A program made the position numbers and the translations under genes. DNA of 12,082 nt from Albidovulum sp. GTDB taxonomy: Bacteria > Pseudomonadota > Alphaproteobacteria > Rhodobacterales > Rhodobacteraceae. The stretch is from contig JAUQYA010000029.1 in NCBI GenBank assembly GCA_030837785.1, positions 1 to 12,082 of the forward strand, in the 5' to 3' direction. The notes under the pieces are model-generated. The model made no database searches, had not been told where the DNA came from, and saw only the letters and a list, made by a program, of their open reading frames with translations. Below, one piece after another: positions 1 through 5,484 of this stretch. How positions within the stretch are numbered: the first letter of the stretch is position 1; each line of letters opens with the position of its first letter.

Positions 1-644
1 GTCCAGTCGGGATTGTCCTTCAGGCTGGCCTGCAGGCTCGCGCTCATCACGCTGGCGATGGCGATGCCGTTGACCCGGATCCGCTCCGGCGCCAGCGTCA
101 CCGCCAGGGCCCGCGTCGCCTGGTCGAGCGCGGCGCCGGCAACCGAATAGGCCAGAAGCGGCGGCTGGGCCAGCCGCGCGGCCAGCGTCGAGACATTGAT
201 GATCGCCCCCACCGGCCCTTCGGTCTGCGCATCGCGCTCGGCCTGGGCGATCATCCGCTTCGCCGCCATCTGGCTCAGCTTCAGGGCCGGCAGGAGGTTC
301 TGCCGCAGCATCGCCTCGATCGAGGGGTCGTCGGGGTTGAGCGGGTCTTCCGTGACCGCCACCGCGCGCTGCGCGTTGACGAGGATGTCGATCCGCTCGA
401 ACGCGTCGACGGTGGCCGAAAGCAGGTTGGCGAGCGTCAGCTTCTGGCTGAGGTCGCCGGCGAAATAGCGCGCCGGGCCGTCCTCGCCCGCCACGTCGCT
501 GACCTCTTCGGCCAGCTTCGCCTCGTCGCCGTCGGCGAACATGACGCGGGCGCCGCGCTCGACGAAATGGCGGGCGATGGCCAGGCCGATGCCCTTGGCC
601 GCCCCGGTGACGATGGCGCTCTTGCCGGCGATGGACAGCGACAT
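1..644 (-). CDS. Short-chain dehydrogenase/reductase (SDR) family protein lacking the catalytic lysine, 3' end cut by window edge
   Basis: The first 214 residues are visible; the C-terminus lies beyond the left edge. The SDR Rossmann fold is clear: TGAAKGIG at residues 13-20 is the nucleotide-binding TGxxxGxG motif, FADGD near 36-40 ends the second strand, and DILVNAQR at 86-93 sits where classical SDRs have NNAG. The catalytic serine is probably S152 (NVST) and the tyrosine is Y166, but the YxxxK lysine is absent: the sequence is Y166-S-V-A-G170. Activity as an ordinary NAD(P)H oxidoreductase is therefore doubtful; substrate unknown. The start ATG at 644 has an AAGGGA-type ribosome binding site about 8 bases upstream. 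It follows the methyltransferase stop by 42 bases on the same strand, suggesting co-transcription with it and clpS. From memory, related SDRs in Rhodobacterales also lack this lysine, so the loss is probably not a pseudogene signature. Confidence 0.85.
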   Translation of the reverse strand, partial: MSLSIAGKSAIVTGAAKGIGLAIARHFVERGARVMFADGDEAKLAEEVSDVAGEDGPARYFAGDLSQKLTLANLLSATVDAFERIDILVNAQRAVAVTEDPLNPDDPSIEAMLRQNLLPALKLSQMAAKRMIAQAERDAQTEGPVGAIINVSTLAARLAQPPLLAYSVAGAALDQATRALAVTLAPERIRVNGIAIASVMSASLQASLKDNPDW

Positions 645-686
645 GGCGTCTTCCCTTCTGATTCTGGTGGCCGAGGTTAGTGGAAA

Positions 687-1712
687 TCAGCCGCGGGGGC
701 GAGGCGCGGTCCTGACCGCGGGCAGCGGCCGAGCCACGGGCCGGGCGGCGAGGAAAAGCTTGAAGGCGCCGTCGCCGCCGATCGCCGTCACCTCGCGGAA
801 ATGCTGCGCCAGGACGGGTTCATAGGGAAGGTGCCGGTTGGCGACCATCCAGAGCCGCCCGGCCGGCGCCAGCATCGCGGCGGCCGCCGCGATGAAAGCC
901 GCGCCAAGGGACGGGTCAGCGGCGCGGCCGCTGTGGAAGGGCGGGTTCATCACCACCGCGTCGAAGGGCGCCTCCGGCCGGAACCGGATGGCGTCGGCCC
1001 AGTGGAAGCGCACCCGCGGATCGGTGACATTGCGCCGGGCGCAGGCGAGGGACGCGTGGTCGGCCTCGACCAGATGCAGTTCGCCGACGCCACTCCGCCC
1101 CAGCACCTGCGCCCCGAGCCAGCCCCAGCCGGCCCCGAGGTCGGCCACCAGCGCGGGCAGGCGGGCGGGCAGCGCCGCGGCCAGGAGCGCCGAGCCGGGA
1201 TCGACCTTCTCGGCCGAAAAGACTCCCGGCCGGGTCACGAAGCCGGGCGCCGGGTGCAGATCCGCCGCGCGCCAGCCGGCAAGGTCCGCACCCGCGGCGA
1301 AACGGAAGATCTTGCCGTGCGCCTTGGCCAGCGGCGCCGAGACCGCGGTGCGGGCGCGCAGGTCCTTCAGCATCGCGTCGATCCCGTCGGTCTTCTGCCC
1401 GTCGACCCAGACCGGCCCGCCGGGGCGCACCCTTGCCGCCACCTCCGCCACCGCATCGTGCGCCGCGGCCCGCGACCGGGGCAGGAAGACCACTGCCGCG
1501 GCGAAATCGCCGGTGGCCCCGGCGAGGTCGGGCACCACCGCCCAGCCCTCTGCGGCAAGCGCATCATGGTCGGGGCGGAACCCCTGCACCACCACCGTGC
1601 GCACCTTCGGCAGGTCCGCAAGCCCGGCCCGCGCCCCGACCGCGAGAACCCGGCCCTCCGCCGGCAGCGCATCGGCACCCGAAAGCGCCAGGGCAAGTCT
1701 CGAGGATGCCAT
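687..1712 (-). CDS. Class I SAM-dependent methyltransferase, RsmC/RlmG-like (probable rRNA guanine-N2 methyltransferase)
   Basis: A 341-residue protein with two parts, as in RsmC/RlmG: a degenerate N-terminal half (about 1-160) and a C-terminal catalytic Rossmann domain. Motif I is DLGAGWG at 191-197 (SAM binding), VEAD at 215-218 ends strand 2 and NPPF at 256-259 is the N-P-P-F/Y motif of N-methyltransferases acting on bases. By family, the likely reaction is N2-methylation of a guanine in 16S or 23S rRNA; the exact target cannot be read from sequence. The frame is open to 1754, but I choose ATG 1712 because it gives MASSRLALALSG, the usual start in relatives as I recall them, and avoids overlap with clpS, which ends 20 bases upstream. 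That gap holds a small G/C palindrome (GCCGGG/CCCGGC, 1718-1730) and no strong ribosome binding site, so translation may be coupled to clpS. The last 15 residues are Arg/Pro-rich and probably disordered. Confidence 0.85.
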   Translation of the reverse strand: MASSRLALALSGADALPAEGRVLAVGARAGLADLPKVRTVVVQGFRPDHDALAAEGWAVVPDLAGATGDFAAAVVFLPRSRAAAHDAVAEVAARVRPGGPVWVDGQKTDGIDAMLKDLRARTAVSAPLAKAHGKIFRFAAGADLAGWRAADLHPAPGFVTRPGVFSAEKVDPGSALLAAALPARLPALVADLGAGWGWLGAQVLGRSGVGELHLVEADHASLACARRNVTDPRVRFHWADAIRFRPEAPFDAVVMNPPFHSGRAADPSLGAAFIAAAAAMLAPAGRLWMVANRHLPYEPVLAQHFREVTAIGGDGAFKLFLAARPVARPLPAVRTAPRPRG

Positions 1713-1732
1713 CGGATGCCGGGGCCCGGCCC

Positions 1733-2074
1733 CTATTCCTTTTCCATCGTGCACTGCAAGGGGTGCTGGTGGCGGCGCGAGAAGTCCATCACCTGCGCCA
1801 CCTTGGTCTCGGCCACCTCATGCGAAAAGACCCCGACCACGGCGAGCCCCTTCTTGTGCACCGTCAGCATGATCTCGAACGCCTGCGCATGGCTCATGCC
1901 GAAGAACCGTTCGAGCACATGGACCACGAATTCCATCGGCGTGTAGTCGTCATTCAGGAGCAACACCTTGTAGAGCGGCGGCCGCTGCGTCTTCGGACGC
2001 GTCTTGGTGATGACCGACGTCTCGTGGTCGTGGCCCTCCTTCCGGTCCGACAGTGTCACGCGGCTGAGCGCCAA
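1733..2074 (-). CDS. clpS: ATP-dependent Clp protease adaptor protein ClpS
   Basis: ClpS binds the N-domain of ClpA and delivers N-degron substrates to ClpAP in the cytoplasm. The conserved core is complete: TKTRPKT, then YKVLLLNDDYTPMEFVVHVL (substrate-pocket Asn-Asp-Asp and the strand-helix start), then a segment ending TVHKKG and GVFSHEVAETK, ending HQHPLQCTMEKE. Start choice is uncertain because no ATG is in frame close to the core. I use TTG at 2074, which has GGGAGG at 2081-2086 upstream at good spacing and gives 113 residues. GTG at 2059 would give MTLSDRKEG and 108 residues but has no obvious ribosome binding site of its own. It overlaps the stop of a possible 15-codon upstream ORF (ATG 2103, TGA 2056-2058), so coupling could serve it. 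A probable promoter lies at 2118-2146. Divergent from the HAD gene and probably first gene of a clpS-methyltransferase-SDR unit. Confidence 0.93.
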   Translation of the reverse strand: MALSRVTLSDRKEGHDHETSVITKTRPKTQRPPLYKVLLLNDDYTPMEFVVHVLERFFGMSHAQAFEIMLTVHKKGLAVVGVFSHEVAETKVAQVMDFSRRHQHPLQCTMEKE

Positions 2075-2117
2075 GGGCTCCCTCCCGGGGGATTCGCTTG
2101 CATGGGGTTTCCCCACC

Positions 2118-2146
2118 AATATAGCCGAGGAACGGCCTGAGAAAAG
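2118..2146 (-). promoter_or_regulatory. Candidate sigma70-type promoter for clpS
   Basis: On the minus strand, TATATT (2118-2123) is a good -10 hexamer in otherwise G/C-rich DNA. CTTTTC/TTTTCT around 2140-2146 is a weak -35 at 16-17 bases. The predicted transcript would start near 2111, leaving a leader of about 37 bases before the TTG start. The leader begins with a small hairpin (TGGGG/CCCCA, 2103-2115). Inference from motif only. Confidence 0.4.
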
Positions 2147-2188
2147 GCCCCGGGGGCCTGCCTGCCACGATGCCCGCCTTCGCGGACA
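2145..2188. repeat. REP-like palindromic intergenic sequence between clpS and the HAD gene
   Basis: Two palindromes occur side by side. The first is AGGCCCC/GGGGCCT around one central G (2145-2159). The second is TGCCCGC, loop CTTC, GCGGACA (2171-2188, one mismatch). The second, read on the minus strand as GTCCGCGAAGGCGGGCA, resembles dispersed 'CCGCGAAGGCGGG' extragenic repeats common in high-GC proteobacteria. The rest of the gap (2189-2346) is G/C-rich and shows no other clear signal except the HAD ribosome binding site. Confidence 0.4.
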
Positions 2189-2357
2189 GGACAGCCGTGC
2201 CCCGGGGACGTTCAGGATGCCACGCCTCCACCCGCCCCGCCCGACCGCGCCCGGGCGACCGGCCCGGGCGCCGCCGTTCGTGCCAAGCACCGTGCCGGAA
2301 AGGCCGTCGATTGATCCGGCCCGCGCGGCGCGGCACACTGCACTGCGGGAGGGATCC

Positions 2358-3065
2358 ATGCCCGCACTCGCCGCCATCGCCTTCGACGCCGACGACACGC
2401 TCTGGCACAACGAGCGGTTCTTCCGTCTGACCCAGGACCGGCTGGCCGGACTGCTGGCCGATTTCGCCCCGCGCGATGAACTCGATGAACGCCTGCTTGC
2501 CGCCGAGCGGCGCAACCTCGGCCACTACGGCTTCGGCATCAAGGGCTTCATGCTGTCGATGATCGAGACCGCGCTCGATGTCACCCGGGATCGCGTGCCT
2601 GCCCGCGTCATCCGCGAGATCGTCGCCGCCGGCCGGGAGATGCTGTCGCACCCGATCGAACTCATGCCCCACGCGCTCGAGGCGGTGGAGCGGATCGCCT
2701 CCAGCCACCCCGTGCTTCTCATCACCAAGGGCGACCTCATCGACCAGGAACGCAAGCTCGCCCAATCCGGCCTCGGCGATCTTTTCGCGGGCGTCGAGAT
2801 CGTCTCGGCCAAGACCGCGCCCGTCTATGCCGGCATCTTTGCCCGCCGCGGCATCGCCCCCGGCGCGGCCCTGATGGCGGGCAATTCGCTGCGGTCGGAC
2901 GTCCTGCCGGTGCTGGAGATCGGCGGCTGGGGCGTCCATGTGCCGCACGACCTGACCTGGGCGATCGAGCATGACGCGCCGCCCGAAGGCAACGCGCGGT
3001 TTTGCAGCCTGCCGGATCTTGGCGCTCTCCCCGACCTCGTGGCGCGGATCGAGGGCGCGGGATAG
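2358..3065 (+). CDS. HAD-superfamily hydrolase (phosphatase), class IA type
   Basis: A cytoplasmic 235-residue HAD phosphatase. Motif I is FDADDTL with nucleophile D10 and acid/base D12; motif II is LLITKGD with T123; motif III is probably K152 (SAKT); motif IV is MAGNSLRSD at 173-181, ending in the Mg-binding D181. Residues about 18-95 form a helical cap between motifs I and II, the class I cap position found in YjjG and phosphoglycolate-phosphatase relatives. Substrate cannot be assigned; a phosphorylated metabolite or nucleotide is likely. The frame is open far upstream to 2004, but the ATG at 2358 is clearly the start: GGGAGGG at 2347-2353 lies 4 bases before it and the HAD motif begins right after. 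Divergent from clpS and followed on the same strand, after 189 bases, by the carboxypeptidase gene. Confidence 0.9.
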   Translation: MPALAAIAFDADDTLWHNERFFRLTQDRLAGLLADFAPRDELDERLLAAERRNLGHYGFGIKGFMLSMIETALDVTRDRVPARVIREIVAAGREMLSHPIELMPHALEAVERIASSHPVLLITKGDLIDQERKLAQSGLGDLFAGVEIVSAKTAPVYAGIFARRGIAPGAALMAGNSLRSDVLPVLEIGGWGVHVPHDLTWAIEHDAPPEGNARFCSLPDLGALPDLVARIEGAG

Positions 3066-3069
3066 GCGT

Positions 3070-3102
3070 ATCTTGTATCCGCCTCCCGCGACGGCGCAAG
3101 AT
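3070..3102 (+). terminator. Weak hairpin after the HAD gene, possible terminator
   Basis: ATCTTG (3070-3075) pairs with CAAGAT (3097-3102) and CGCC (3080-3083) with GGCG (3093-3096), with a 4-base bulge on one side. No T-run follows, so if it stops transcription it is not a classical intrinsic terminator. It starts only 5 bases after the HAD stop codon. Confidence 0.22.
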
Positions 3103-3151
3103 GTGCGGCCCACCGCCCGAAAACCTGCCGGTCCTTCTCAGCAACACCGAC

Positions 3152-3175
3152 AAACACCTTGAAATTCTGGTGTTT
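3152..3175. promoter_or_regulatory. Inverted repeat upstream of the carboxypeptidase gene, candidate operator
   Basis: Perfect 7-bp arms AAACACC (3152-3158) and GGTGTTT (3169-3175) are separated by the 10-base spacer ttgaaattct. It overlaps the candidate -35 region of the following promoter, a position typical of an operator. No known regulator motif is recognised. Confidence 0.35.
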
Positions 3176-3201
3176 TCGCCACGATTCGCCTGTGCTATCG
3201 T
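3172..3201 (+). promoter_or_regulatory. Candidate promoter of the carboxypeptidase gene
   Basis: TGCTATCGT (3193-3201) is an extended -10 (TGn plus TATCGT); TTTTCG at 3172-3177 is a weak -35 with an 18-base spacer. The start codon lies 54 bases downstream. This is the only A/T-rich stretch in the gap between the HAD gene and this gene. Motif inference only. Confidence 0.35.
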
Positions 3202-3254
3202 CGCGCAAATCACCAAGCTCCGGCAAAAAGATCGGGGCGCGAGGCAGACAGTAG

Positions 3255-5249
3255 GTGAGACAGGTGTTCGCTTGTCCCGGGCAGTGCGTATCCCGCACTC
3301 TGACGATCATGGCTTTCGCGCTGGCATTTCTGCTGGCCCCGCTCGCGGCATTGGCCGCGCCCTATGCGGATTACGTCATCGACGTCCGCACCGGCGAGGT
3401 GCTGCACCAGGAGAACGCCAATACCCGGCTGCACCCGGCCTCGCTCACCAAGATGATGACGCTCTACATCGCCTTCGAGGCGATCGAGCGCGGCGAGATC
3501 TCGCTCGACAGCAGGGTCACGATCTCGAAACACGCAGCCTCGATGCCGCCCTCCAAGCTCGGCCTCAAGCCCGGCCAGACGATCGCGCTGCGCTACCTGA
3601 TCCGCGCCGCGGCGATCAAGTCGGCGAACGATGCCGCCACCGCGATCGGCGAGGCCATCGAGGGGTCGGAACCGGCCTTCGCCAAGCGGATGAACCGCAC
3701 CGCAAAGGCGCTTGGCATGACGCGGACGAGCTTCGCCAATGCCAACGGCCTGACCGCCAAGGGCCATCTGTCGACCGCCCATGACATGACCGTGCTCGGG
3801 CGGCATCTCTTCTACGACTATCCGCAGTATTACAACATCTTCTCCCGCACCTCGGCCGATGCGGGGGTGGCGCAGGTGGCCTCCACCAACCGCCGCTTCC
3901 TTTCGGCCTACGAGGGCGCCGACGGGATCAAGACCGGCTACACCACGGCGGCGGGCTTCAACCTCGTGGCCTCGGCCCATCGCGGCAACAAGCACATCAT
4001 CGCCACCGTCTTCGGCGGCAAGTCCACCGCCGACCGCAACGCGCGGGCGGCCCAGCTTCTCGACATGGGCTTCGGCAAGGCGCCGAACCGCGTCGCGGTG
4101 CAGAAACCCGCCCGCCCCGCCTATGCCGGCACCGATTATGCCGACGCCGGCGAGGCGGCGGTGAGCGAGCCCGAGACCGACGAGACGGCCGAGGCCATCG
4201 CCCGGGCGGTGACGACCGCGCCCGATGCCGTGGCCGCCGGCAAGACGATCCGCCTCAACGTCGCCGTGGCGCAAAGCCCGCGGCCGCGCAGCCGGCCGCT
4301 GCCCGGCGCGGTCGCGCCTGAAGATGCCCCGGCCGAGGAGCTTCTCCTCGCCATGCAGGACGACATCACCGCCGCCCTCGCCGAGGCGCAGTCGCTGTCG
4401 CTCGACGATGCCGGCGCCGAGGCCGCGCCCGACGGCACTGAGGCCGGCGAAGACGGTGGCGAGGCTGCCGTGGCCGAGGCGGCGACCGTGCCCGTGGCCG
4501 TGGCGGACGCCCTGCCGGCCGCGACCGCGCCCGTCGAGATTGGGGAACCCGCCGGCCCGGCCTTCGCCCAGGTGACTGCGCCCCAGCCCGAAACCGCGCT
4601 GGCCCTGGCCGGTCCGGCAACCGCAGCCGCAGCCGCGGCCCCGCTGGCGCTCGCCTCCGCGATCGCGCCCGCAGTCTCGGTCGTGCCCGCTGCGGCGCCG
4701 CGCCCGGCGGACGCCCCCGCAACCGCTACCGCAACCGCGACCGAAGCACCCGCCGCGGCGGTGGAGGTGGCGTCGGTGCAGCCTGCGGCCCCGCTCCTCA
4801 CCCCGATCCCCGAGACGGTGCCGGAGCTTGAGGCTGCCGATCTCACCGATGCCAGCAACACCGCCGAAACCGCCGAAACCTCGGCCGTCCAGCTTGCCGC
4901 CGCCGACACGCCCGAGCCGAAGGCGCGGCCGGAACAGATCGTGCTGGCCACCTACACCCCGGCCGAACCCGCGCCCGAAGAGCTTGAGGTGGTCACCCGC
5001 GTCTCCACCTCGGGCGGGCGGCAATGGGCGATCAACGTCGGCCACTTCGGCTCGCGCTACGATGCCGAACGCCAGCTTCTCCAGACCGCGCTGGTCGAAA
5101 TGTCGACGCTCGACGAGGCGCTGCGCAAGGTCGTGTCGCGCCGCGGCGGATATGACGCCAACTTCGTCGGCATGACCGAGGACATGGCGACGCTGGCCTG
5201 CCGCCGGCTCCAGGCCCGGCAGACCGAATGCAGCGTCGTCGGCCCTTGA
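3255..5249 (+). CDS. D-alanyl-D-alanine carboxypeptidase (peptidase S11, DacA/DacC-like PBP) with Ala/Pro/Glu-rich linker and C-terminal SPOR-like domain
   Basis: A periplasmic penicillin-binding protein that trims the terminal D-Ala from peptidoglycan stem peptides. A signal peptide is visible: basic start, hydrophobic core about 17-33, Ala-rich cleavage region before APYADYVID (about 35). The catalytic triad of motifs is complete: SLTK with S63 and K66, SAN at 123-125 (KSAND), and KTG at 226-228 (GIKTGYT). The peptidase part ends near 280. Residues about 281-588 are low complexity, rich in Ala, Pro, Glu and Thr, probably a disordered spacer. Residues about 589-664 (QWAINVGHFGSRYDAERQL onward) look like a SPOR domain, which binds denuded glycan at division sites. 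At 664 residues it is far longer than a typical 380-450 residue DacA. Start: GTG 3255 gives the best signal peptide and has GAGG 10 bases upstream; ATG 3309 has no ribosome binding site and shortens the n-region. Convergent with ccoS. Confidence 0.93.
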   Translation: MRQVFACPGQCVSRTLTIMAFALAFLLAPLAALAAPYADYVIDVRTGEVLHQENANTRLHPASLTKMMTLYIAFEAIERGEISLDSRVTISKHAASMPPSKLGLKPGQTIALRYLIRAAAIKSANDAATAIGEAIEGSEPAFAKRMNRTAKALGMTRTSFANANGLTAKGHLSTAHDMTVLGRHLFYDYPQYYNIFSRTSADAGVAQVASTNRRFLSAYEGADGIKTGYTTAAGFNLVASAHRGNKHIIATVFGGKSTADRNARAAQLLDMGFGKAPNRVAVQKPARPAYAGTDYADAGEAAVSEPETDETAEAIARAVTTAPDAVAAGKTIRLNVAVAQSPRPRSRPLPGAVAPEDAPAEELLLAMQDDITAALAEAQSLSLDDAGAEAAPDGTEAGEDGGEAAVAEAATVPVAVADALPAATAPVEIGEPAGPAFAQVTAPQPETALALAGPATAAAAAAPLALASAIAPAVSVVPAAAPRPADAPATATATATEAPAAAVEVASVQPAAPLLTPIPETVPELEAADLTDASNTAETAETSAVQLAAADTPEPKARPEQIVLATYTPAEPAPEELEVVTRVSTSGGRQWAINVGHFGSRYDAERQLLQTALVEMSTLDEALRKVVSRRGGYDANFVGMTEDMATLACRRLQARQTECSVVGP

Positions 5250-5308
5250 GTCGTCGCCCCTGAGTCGTCGCCCCTGGGTCGTCGGTCCCTGAGTCGTCGG
5301 GCCCCCAA
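5235..5308. repeat. Degenerate 14-16 bp tandem repeat across the carboxypeptidase stop codon
   Basis: Five consecutive copies of a unit close to GTCGTCGCCCCTGA start at 5235, 5250, 5264, 5278 and 5293. The first copy is the end of the carboxypeptidase coding sequence including its TGA; the others fill almost the whole gap to the ccoS stop codon at 5315. Units 2 and 3 differ by one base. No T-run or strong hairpin marks a terminator for either convergent gene. Confidence 0.8.
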
Positions 5309-5314
5309 GTCGCC

Positions 5315-5473
5315 TCACGGCTTCGGCCGGTCGTCCCACTGCTTGCTGAGGATGCGGTTCGCATCGCCCTCGGGGTCGTCGTACTGGCGGTGCTTCAGCG
5401 ACCAGAGGAAGGCGGCAAGCCCGAGCCCGCCGAGCGCGAGCGACACCGGGATGAGGTAAAGCAGGATGCCCAT
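5315..5473 (-). CDS. ccoS: cbb3-type cytochrome oxidase assembly protein CcoS
   Basis: A 52-residue protein, MGILLYLIPVSLALGGLGLA at the start, forming one N-terminal membrane helix (about 3-25), followed by the family signature WSLKHRQYDDPEGDANRIL. This matches the CcoS/FixS family in length and layout. CcoS is needed for a functional cbb3 oxidase, in particular for cofactor (heme b and CuB) insertion into CcoN, at the cytoplasmic membrane. It starts 11 bases after the ccoI stop codon and is the last gene of the ccoGHIS operon. The short cytoplasmic tail is acidic to mixed. It is convergent with the carboxypeptidase gene, with 65 bases between the two stops, filled mostly by the tandem repeat. 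Confidence 0.93.
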   Translation of the reverse strand: MGILLYLIPVSLALGGLGLAAFLWSLKHRQYDDPEGDANRILSKQWDDRPKP

Positions 5474-5484
5474 CGGCCTGGCCC

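Noticed and set aside
1713..1754. Upstream ATG (1754) for the methyltransferase
   Set aside because: Would overlap the end of clpS and add 14 residues unlike the family; ATG 1712 gives the usual N-terminus.
801..1946. Plus-strand open frame (381 codons) opposite the methyltransferase and clpS
   Set aside because: Spans two real genes on the other strand and has a biased Arg/Gly/His composition.
2004..2357. N-terminal extension of the HAD gene upstream of 2358
   Set aside because: Covers the clpS start and promoter on the opposite strand; the strong ribosome binding site is directly before ATG 2358 and the HAD fold starts there.
5235..5308. CRISPR array
   Set aside because: Units are directly adjacent with no spacers, only 14-16 bases long and start inside a coding sequence.
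3210..5339. Long open frame on the minus strand (709 codons) across the carboxypeptidase gene
   Set aside because: Composed of Gly/Arg/His-rich nonsense, antisense to a gene with complete catalytic motifs; a by-product of high G/C third positions.
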